NCBI RefSeq assembly: GCF_018294505.1
Contig: NC_057800.1
Span: forward strand, 178,064,353-178,128,352
DNA length: 64,000 nt
Source: Triticum aestivum
Lineage: Eukaryota; Streptophyta; Magnoliopsida; Poales; Poaceae
Direction: 5' to 3'
How positions within the stretch are numbered: position 1 is the first letter of the stretch; each line of letters starts with the position of its first letter. The translations under genes and the position numbers were made by a program. A model generated the notes under the pieces. That model was not told the origin of the DNA. It did not search any database and worked only from the letters and a program-made list of their open reading frames with translations. Shown here piece by piece: positions 55,747 through 64,000 of the stretch.

Positions 55747-58700
55747 TGTAACGCCCCAAGACCGGAGCTTCAGTTGCCTTCCAGGGTTTCCGGGTTTCGT
55801 CGTGTGATTTGTTTGGTTCATCGCTTTCATCTATGCATCATGTGCATTGCGTCTTGTCATCATGCCATCATGTCATTTCTTTTATTAACTCAACTAAATA
55901 AATTGCATGGATCTTCGGTCCATTTAAATCGAGGGATATTCACAATGGTGATTTCTCTTTATAACATATCCTCCCAATATTAGTGAGCTATAATAAATAT
56001 TCCATTTAATTGGAAGCCACCGCAACAAACTTGCATTATAAATCCCTCTCATTTCTAAATTATTTTGCATCCATGATCTTTTCTCCGCATGGCCCCTTTC
56101 AAGTTGTGGCACTTTGGCATTATACTGCCAAGTGGCTACTTGTTAATTTTCAACTCAATTAGAAAATATTTGGACCCTCAAATATTTTCTTTTCTCTTCC
56201 TCTTCCTCTCCATTTTTTCTTTTCTAAACAGTGGAGATAAGTTCAACAATCTCCAACTGGGCCGGCCTCCCTGACCCAACCCTCCTAAGGCCCAGCCGCT
56301 GGCCTCCTCTTAACCTAGCCCGATCCCACTTCTCTCCCTCGATCCCTCCTCCAGCGCCGCCACCCCATTCCCGATCCCCACTCGCTCGCCACATCTCTCT
56401 CGATCCCCCTCGTCCTCCTCCCGATCGCGCCGCTAGGGGAAGCCTCGGCTCGATCCCAATCCTCCTCCACCCCGCGCCCGATCCTGCTCTTCCTTGCGCC
56501 CTCCGGCGAGCTTGCCTGCCCGTGCCTTCTCCTCTTGCCGCAGCCACCGAGACCCCGCCGTCGTCGCGCCCTTCTGCCGCTGCTCTGCTGCCGCCCCTCC
56601 ATGTCGCCCACTCCTCTGCGCGACGGACTCCCCGTTCGATGTGTCGTCGCGAGCTCCTTCTGCTCCCACCGTTCCCTGTCTCCATCGCCTGCATCGCCTC
56701 GACGGCTCCTCCGCACCACCAGGAACCACAGCGCCGCTCCGGTGATCCAGCCCGCCGGTGACCTCGACCCTTACAGGGTCTCCCTGGCCTCCCAACCCGC
56801 CGCTACAGTGGTCCGGCGCCCCAGCCTCGTTAGCGCCCGTGCCTCCTCCTCCCTCCGTTCGGCCTGCACCACCGGCCATCTACTCATGTTGCCTCAGTAG
56901 CCCCTTCACGGCCAACTCCTACGAGACCTCCACCTCCTTGCTGCCCGGTGGGCCTTGTTTTTCCCCTCTTGTTGCCGCCAAGAACCGTCAACCAGGGACG
57001 TCAAGGATGCCTTCGTGGTTTCTTTCGCCAAGTACCGACGCCTGCAGATTTTGGGACACACCAAGTTCCACTTAAAGATGTTCCACTTCATCCGATGTGG
57101 ATTTCGACAAGTACCATGATGCTCGGATCCCTCGGATATGTCAATTTTGACTACACTGCGGAACGAAGAACGCCAAGTACCTCTCCAAAAATGAACATGT
57201 ACCACTACGTCCAGAGGCATCGGATCCATCAAGTCCGAAGACCTTTAGTACCACGACAACCCCGAAGGGTTTTGCATTCATCAAGTTCACCTTCAAAACG
57301 AGTACCTCTACCGTCGACCCCGTGGACTTCAAGTTCCTCGCCATGACCCCGAACACCTACGGAGTGTGTACAACTACAAAATGAGAACAACTACTTCCAT
57401 TACCGCCGTCCCGAGAACATCTACTTCCTCTATATTGCACCAAACCCGAACCGTCCTCGTTTGCACGCTTCGAAGGTATAACCGCCCAGACGATGACCCG
57501 CGAAATGAATGCATGTTGTGTGATGTATGAGATGCACCCTTGTTCTCCTCGAGTCCGAAACTGTCAATGCACATTGCCCCTCTTTCGCCTTGTCACCAAC
57601 ATGTGGGAACCCAATAGTCGGGAGCACCCCACCATCTTGCTCAACTCGCTCACGTCGCTTTTCCTTTTTCACCGGCATCTCCATGAGCTACCAGAACCGA
57701 TATGTTGCGTGGCATCATTTTCGGATTCGTTGTCGTGGCACCCCTTTCGTTTCCGCCATGATGACAAATGCTTCATAATGCTCATGTCAACGTTTTCATA
57801 TATATAGCATAAAATTTGCACATGTCATCCGCAACATGATAACAACCTTTAAAATGTTTAAATTTGTTGTTGCATTAAATTGCTAAATGCATGTGAGGGT
57901 TTACCGGAATTGTTGTTTGATGTTTTCGGCCTCATTTAAAATGCCTAACTGTGTATTTTACTCATGCTTCACCTCTTGCCATGTTATCCAACATTTAATA
58001 TTGTTGAGTACTTAAACGGGAGAGAACTAAATATTTGATGTGGTGTTCCATCAATATGCAACTCGTTGCATATTGTGCTCCACTTAATTTGTAGGAGTGT
58101 TTGTGCATTTTGCCATGCCATGCTTCATTAAACCGGACATGCATCATACTTGTTTGTGCATCGTGCCATGTTTATGCTTGGCTGTTTACTATGTTGTTTG
58201 CTTCTTTCTGGTGTTGCTTCTTCGGGTTAGTTCCGATAACGTCGCGTTTGTGAGGATCCGTTTGCCTACGTCCGTTTGTCTTCTTCATGGACTCGTTCTT
58301 CTTCCTTGTGGGATCTCAGGCAAGATTACCATACCCTCGAAATCACTTCTATCTTTGCTTGTTAGTTGCTCGCTCTTTTGCTATGCCTATGCTGCGATTC
58401 TTGCCGCTTGCTTATCATGCCTCCCATATTGTTAAGCCAAGCCTCTAACCCACCTTGTCCTAACAAACTGTTGCTTGGCTATGTTACCGCTTTGCTCAGC
58501 CCCTCTTATAGCGTTCTTAGTTGCAGGTGAAGATTGGAGCTTGTTCCATGTTTGGAACACGGATACTTTGTTGGGATATCACAATATCTCTTATTTAATT
58601 AATGCATCTATATACTTGGTAAAGGGTGGAAGGCTTGGCATTATGCCTGGTGTTTTGTTCCACTCTTTCTGCCCTAGTTTTTGTCATATCGGTGTTATGT

Positions 58701-59945
58701 TCCCGGATTTTGCGTTCCTTGCGCGGTTGGGTTATAATGGGAACCCCTTGAAAATTTGCTTTGAATAAAACTCCTCCAGCAAGGCCCAACCTTGGTTTTA
58801 CCATTCGCCACCTAGCCTTTTTCCCTTGGGAGTCGCGCATCCTGAGGGTCATCTTTATTTTTAAACCCCCGGACCAGTGCTTGTCTAAGTGTTGGTCCAA
58901 CCCAGAGCACCGTGCGGGGCCGTCCCTTGGCAACTTGGGTTACGTTGGCTCCCGTACGCTTAGCTTATCCGGTGTGCCTTGAGAACAAGATATGTGCAGC
59001 TCCTATCGGGATTTGTCGGCACAGCGGGTGGTCTCGCTGGAATTGTTTTACCATTGTCGAGGATGTCTTGTAACCGGGATGCCGAGTCTGATTGATTGTC
59101 TTGGGAGAAGGAATATCCTTCGTTGACCGTGAGAGCTTGTGATGGGCTAAGTTGGGACACCCCTGCAGGGATTTGAACTTTCGAAAGCAGTGCCCGCGGT
59201 TATGGGCAGATGGGAATTTGTTAATGTCCGGTTGTAGAAAACCTAAAGTTGATCTTAATTAAAATACATCAACCGCGTGTGTAACCGTGATGGTCTCCTT
59301 CCGGCGGAGTCCGGGAAGTGAACACGGTGTTGGAGTTATGTTTGACGTAGGTTGGTCTAGGATCACTTCTTGATCATAGTTTTATCGACCGTGCCTTGCC
59401 TTCTCTTCTCGCTCTCATTTGCGTATGTTAGCCACCAAATATGCTAGTCGCTTGCTGCATCTCCACCTCATACCATTACCTTACCTATAAGCTTAAATAG
59501 TCTTGATCGCGAGGGTGTGAGATTGCTGAGTCCCCGTGACTCACAGATACTTCCAAAACCAGCTTGCAGGTGCCGATGATACCGAGCAGGTGACGCAACC
59601 AAGCTCCAGGAGGAGCTCGATGCAGATCTTGTCCTTTGTGTTGTTTCGGTCTAGTTGATCAGTAGTGGAGCCTAGTTGGGGTCGATCGGGGATCTGTGTA
59701 GCTTTTGGGGTAGTCTTCTTTTATTTTGGTTCCGTAGTCGGGCCTTGAGTGTATCTGGATGATGTAATGCTTTATTCATGTAATTGTGTGAAGTGGCGAT
59801 TGTAAGCCAACTATGTATCTTTTTCCCTTATGGATTACATGGGTTGTGTGAAGATTACCTCACTTGTGACATTGCTTTCAATGCGGTTATGCCTCTAAGT
59901 CGTGCTTCGACACGTGGGAGATATAGCCGCATCGAGGGCGTTACA
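55747..59945 (+). repeat. LARD 5' LTR (4199 bp)
   Basis: Runs TGTAACGCCCCAAGACCGG to CGAGGGCGTTACA with 10-bp inverted ends. A GC-rich island (about 56250-56950) interrupts otherwise AT-rich sequence. ORFs over this island on both strands are Pro/Arg/Ser-rich, low-complexity readings and I do not call them genes. Confidence 0.9.
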
Positions 59946-59948
59946 AGT

Positions 59949-59961
59949 TGGTAATCAGAGC
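59949..59961 (+). other. LARD primer binding site
   Basis: TGGTAATCAGAGC three bases after the LTR matches the plant initiator-Met PBS TGGTATCAGAGC with one inserted A. Confidence 0.75.
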
Positions 59962-62900
59962 CTTCCCCGACCTTAGGAGCCCCCTGCTTGATCGAATCGT
60001 TGGCGTTGTGGAGTCTAGAAAGATGTTTTGAGTCATTTAGGAATTATATATCGGAGATTTAGGAATTCTTTTTACTCCTCAGTCCCTTCATCGCTCTGGT
60101 GAGGCATCCTGATGTAGAGTTTTGACTCTTCTCTTCTCAAATTTCACTAAAACAAATTTTTAGGATCATGCGAGTATCTTGGAATCGTTCCGATGGTTTT
60201 GTGACGAGAACATTGTTCTTGGTGCCTCCTGTCATTTAGGGGTTGTGGCAGTGTCCCGGGGAGTTGAGCTCCAAGGTGTTGTCATCACAATTTTATCGTT
60301 GCAGTTCTGGAATACCTGAGTTTAGTTTCGCCGACATCGAAAATCTCTTTTATGCAGTTGTTGGTGAGATAACCTCGACGCCACCCAGTACTGGGGCGGG
60401 AGTTCGGGAGTATTGCCATAACTCGTATAATGGATGCTTTTCGAAGGTTGCGGTAGATGATTTCCAAAGGTTTCTTGGTTATTTGTTGAAGGATGGATAC
60501 AGCTGGATGTAGGATTTGCTAGTTTTGTGTGAGATATTATGCTTCCCCTGTATCCCCAACACCTGATTGCATAACCGGGAGAATTTCGGGAGTTTATAAG
60601 TGGGAATTCAAGTATCTCTTAGGATTTCTTTCCGACAGATGTATGATATGAAATTGGGGTTCGACGTCTAGTGGTCTGCCTATTCACGGTCGGTTTTACA
60701 GTGGTCTCGTTGTGTCTTAAAGAGTCCTTGGTTGTGCCGACTCGGGGACGCTTCGTATGTCATGTGCACTACCTTGTACATGATGGTGCTGTACGATCGA
60801 GCCCGTGTAGGCCCCACCACGAAAACTTCGGACGAAATCTCTATCATATGTTTGTTCTGGCTTATTTTGCAGCCAATCCTTTGTTTTTGTTTTCAGCTAT
60901 GGTATTCGAGTTGCTTCGGAGTCAAATGTTGATTCCATACCTTTTCCTAAGCGGGGTTTTCATATTCCTATGTGGATACTAATCCTTCATGATAATCGAG
61001 AGTGTCATGTCAATCCTTTTCAACCGGTGTGCTTCTCTTCTAGTGGATCCGACCATTTCAACGTCTGCAAGATCTATCATCAGTTCTTCTCAACGGTGTT
61101 CATTTCATTCGGCAAAAATTGCCTATGTTTTTCCGACCCTCCCCACCCTTTTTCTTCGAGGGCTCATATATCTTAATAAAGTATCCATTTGATTCATGTG
61201 AGCTTTCTTCTTTCTCTTTCCGTCAATGTTCTATCCGGTGATGCTCATGAAGATTCTAATGGAGCTCTAGTTCATCATTCTCCATTTTTTTCTCCGGTGG
61301 TTTCAAGTCAAGCTTTGTTGATCATACCCTTTCCTCATTTCAATGCTTTCTCATGCCGGTGCAATTCTTAATCGTTCACCTCTCGCTATTCTATTGTTCC
61401 GGAGTGTTCAAGATATCTTGGAGATTCGTGTTTCCACTCTGCTTTCGTTCCAGCTTTTGCGAGGATGTTACCTCATTCAAGCCATTTATTTCAACTAGCG
61501 CAATCCCTCTTTTAAATTGTTCAACGGTGTTTCTTTTGAGTGGGCCCTAACCCACAGGTCTTTTTTTAGGATCTTACCTGACTCTTCTAATTCTCCCGGA
61601 GATATCCTTAAAAATTATTTTCGATGTTTGACGTAAGAATGAATTGTCATCAGTCAAATGCCTTTCTTCAAGATCTTTCATTTCTTTTCATCGTTGGCTC
61701 AACCTTTCCATTCTTCATTCCAGAGTGCCTCAATAATTCATGGTGGTGTTTCTCGTCATCATTCTCGGATTTTGAAGACCGAAGAAGAGTTTTCCCTCCA
61801 TATATTATCCGCTCTCTCAGAGATTCATGATGCTAGCTTACCGCCATCCTCTCATCATTTTATTCGATTGTGAGAATTCTTTTCACCCATCCGAAGCAAT
61901 TCAAGATTCTTCTCAGTTTGTTTCCCCAAATCCATCATTTAGGGTTTCATTTAATTCTCATCTTTCACATCTCTTTCTCCAAAACTAACCGGTGCATCAT
62001 TCAACTATATTCTCTAACCGGTCTGTGATCTATTCGTCTCACTTGTATCTAAATTCTCTCAAGCATTTGCGTTTATTTGCAAATCCTTCCTGGTGTTTCT
62101 TCATGTTTTATTCGTTTTTAAATTCTTACGGTGGTTCTTCCAACATTCTTCTTCCTTTGTTTATCATATCAATTTATTCGTGTTTCAATTCAAACGGTGG
62201 TTCGTTCAAGACTTCTCTTCCTTCTTTACCATATCAATTTATTCGATGTTCCAATCCTACCGATGGTTCATTGAAGACCTTCCCAAGTTGACGCTATATG
62301 TATCTTAATTCTTTCTACAAGAATAAGTAGTATGCCAAATTCGTTGCTTGTCATCAATTAAATTGGTGAAGGATAAGCATAATGTAATTCTTATTCTTGT
62401 TTCATCCAAATGATTAATTCCTTATTCCGGAGGTTCATCAAAATTCTTGATTTCATTTTCTCATCTTTCTTTTCTTCTGTAGTTCCAAGTTTCCACTTTA
62501 TCTTGTCGCAAAGCTTCATCTAAATCATCGCAAGGCTTCACCTTGTGTTTTCAACTTCTCCTTCCTTTCTTTTGATCATCCTTTTGCTACCGGAGTTCTT
62601 CATGGAGGTTCTACATGTTGGTTCATAAAGGATTTAATTCCGTCTAGAAGTTTTTCATTGAGATTCTTTTCCGAGGAGCTCAATCATTCTTCATCTTGCA
62701 ATTCGGAGTGCAATTCTTTCTTCCGTATAATTGGAGGTGGTATTATGTCAATCTTGATAATTTGAGTTCATGTTTCATGAATCACATGTTGTTAAGAATG
62801 AGGTATTTTAAATCCATCAATCTCTTCTTTGGAGTTATCTTGGGTTATATTTCACCTAAAGCTTTCCCTAAGGATGGTTGCTATCTATGGTGCTTATAAA

Positions 62901-63667
62901 GGGCCCAAGTTCTTCTTTATCCTCCCGGTGAAATACTTTCTTGTCTCCTTGTTCATATCAATCCAATTCTTTTCCCGTGAGTGGCAGGTTGTCACCTCAT
63001 AATTTGAGATGTATTCCACAAGACCATATCAAGATTATCCTTTCATTGTTGGTTTCCAACAACTCCGTTCTACCCTTCTCCTAAAGATGCCTCTTCAAGC
63101 TCTTTTGTGGCAGAAGTTGGCATTTTCTTCTCCATTCTCCTATCTCAATTATCTATCTTCTATTCTTTTGTTCCAGAGGCATTGTGATGTTGCTCTCTTC
63201 TACCCATCTTCTTGTTTTGTCATGATAGTGTTCTTTTCTTTGCTTATCCATTCAACCGGAGTGTCGTGTTTTCTTTCGAGCTCTCTCATCTTATCAAATT
63301 TTGCATCCCGTCTCAACCGGAGTGCTGTCCAAATTATATCATTCTTATTCCTTCTCTATATCATTTTAACCGGAGTGTTGTGACCTTTTTGCTCAAGTTC
63401 TTTTCGCCTTATCAGGTATTTCATCTCTTTTCAACCAAAGTGCTACCCGAATCGGCTCTTTCTTTTCCTCTTTCTTAATGGAGTGTCTTCAACTTCATTC
63501 ATCTCCGTTTATTCTATTCTCGGAAATGGCTTAGCCTTTCAAGGTTCTTTGGTCTCACTCGTTTGTCAAAGAAGCAACTTAGTTTTACCTCTTCTCTTTT
63601 CTCTTCTGTTTTCCCTCCGGTGCAATTCTAGATCTCGGGACGAGATCCTCTCGTAGTGGTGGAGTGT
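59962..63667 (+). other. LARD non-coding interior with periodic CGG-core repeats
   Basis: No retrotransposon protein is encoded in any frame. From about 61000 on the plus strand is pyrimidine-rich and carries a motif close to (A)CCGG(A/T)GTG or ACGGTGGTT every 54-67 bp (for example 61019, 61093, 61290, 62127, 62194, 62260, 63255, 63315, 63368). The interior ends in a weak purine tract, GTGGTGGAGTG (63657-63667), before the 3' LTR. Confidence 0.75.
62060..62290 (+). repeat. 66-bp tandem repeat inside the LARD interior
   Basis: Best-preserved part of the periodic array: ACGGTGGTTC at 62127 and 62194, CCGATGGTTC at 62260, with CATATCAATTTATTCG in between at the same spacing. Confidence 0.8.
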
Positions 63668-64000
63668 TGTAACGCCCCAAGACCGGAGCTTCAGTTGCCT
63701 TCCAGGGTTTCTGGGTTTCGTCGTGTGATTTGTTCGGTTCATCGCTTTCATCTTTGCATCATGTGCATTGCATCTTGTCATCATGTCGTCATGTCATTTC
63801 TTTTCTTAACTCAACTAAATAAATTGCATGGATCTTCGGTCCATTTAAATCGAGGGATATTCACAATGGTGATTTCTCTTTATAACATATCCTCCCAATA
63901 TTAGGGAGCTATAATAAATATTCCATTTAATTGGAAGCCACCACAACAAACTTGGATTATAAATCCCTCTCATTTCTAAATTATTTTGCATCCATGATCT
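63668..64000 (+). repeat. LARD 3' LTR, first 333 bp
   Basis: Aligns without gaps to 55747-56079; it runs off the window. Confidence 0.95.

Larger units (their letters stand above)
55747..64000 (+). mobile_element. LARD (large retrotransposon derivative), Sukkula-like, 3' LTR incomplete
   Basis: A 4.2 kb LTR, an initiator-Met-type PBS, a 3.7 kb interior without gag or pol, then the start of a second identical-type LTR. These sizes fit the published LARD description (about 4.4 kb LTR and 3.5 kb interior). LTR ends are TGTAACGCCC and GGGCGTTACA. In the 333 bp of 3' LTR present I count 10 differences from the 5' LTR (3.0 %), suggesting roughly 1.2 million years at 1.3e-8. Such elements depend on proteins from an autonomous gypsy. 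Confidence 0.88.

Noticed and set aside
56231..56761. 176-codon Pro/Ser/Arg-rich ORF in the LARD LTR
   Set aside because: Open on several frames of a C-rich island, no ordered domain; composition explains it.

Overview
The window is intergenic DNA of a large grass genome, almost certainly Triticeae (wheat, Aegilops, barley or rye type). I see no host gene, tRNA, rRNA or CRISPR array. Nearly all of it is nested transposable elements: BARE/Angela/WIS-type Copia, several Ty3/gypsy families (one with Tat-lineage features), two CACTA DNA transposons with typical grass subterminal repeats, and a Sukkula-like LARD. Family names are recognised from motifs and boundaries, not from a database search.

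Layout. 1-3096 is the right end of a CACTA element (CACTA-1) with a broken TnpA-like gene, a small hAT-like MITE and GGCC-rich repeats. It sits in an LTR fragment (LTR-A, 3097-3338) that abuts an old plus-strand gypsy host, RLG-1. RLG-1 pol is split into three pieces (3339-4300, 18338-19941, 32460-33041). The first break is a complete 14.0 kb gypsy, RLG-2 (4301-18332, minus strand), with two about 1.17 kb LTRs, a PBS and a 5-bp target duplication. It carries dead gag-pol plus a six-exon antisense gene with its own TATA box. The second break is a complete 12.5 kb CACTA (CACTA-2, 19942-32456, TSD CAA). It holds a nearly intact TNP2-type transposase, a spliced second gene (Transposase_24-like part plus Ulp1-like part) and a small third ORF with an RNase H1-type hybrid-binding domain and a hydrophobic tail. 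The third break is a Copia element from 33042.

From 30649 to 50859 the sequence is a direct tandem duplication of about 10.1 kb: CACTA-2 3' end, RLG-1 piece, Copia, and the start of a Sabrina-like LTR. The junction at 40800 shows 6-bp microhomology (AGATAA). Both units share the same Copia-disabling lesions, so a dead locus was duplicated. My hand count over 1933 aligned bases is 23 differences (about 1.2 %).

50046-64000 is a staircase of insertions: Sabrina-like 3' LTR, LTR-A-family 3' LTR, Fatima-like gypsy 3' LTR with another antisense gene, then the LARD (4.2 kb LTR, 3.7 kb non-coding interior, 3' LTR running off the window). Three runs of N (5596-5894, 24716-24733, 25403-25425) lie in GC-rich stretches.

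The points most worth follow-up are the hybrid-binding/membrane mini-protein of CACTA-2, the matching leader stem-loops of its two large genes, the antisense spliced genes inside two gypsy families, the microhomology tandem duplication, and the periodic CGG-core repeats in the LARD interior.
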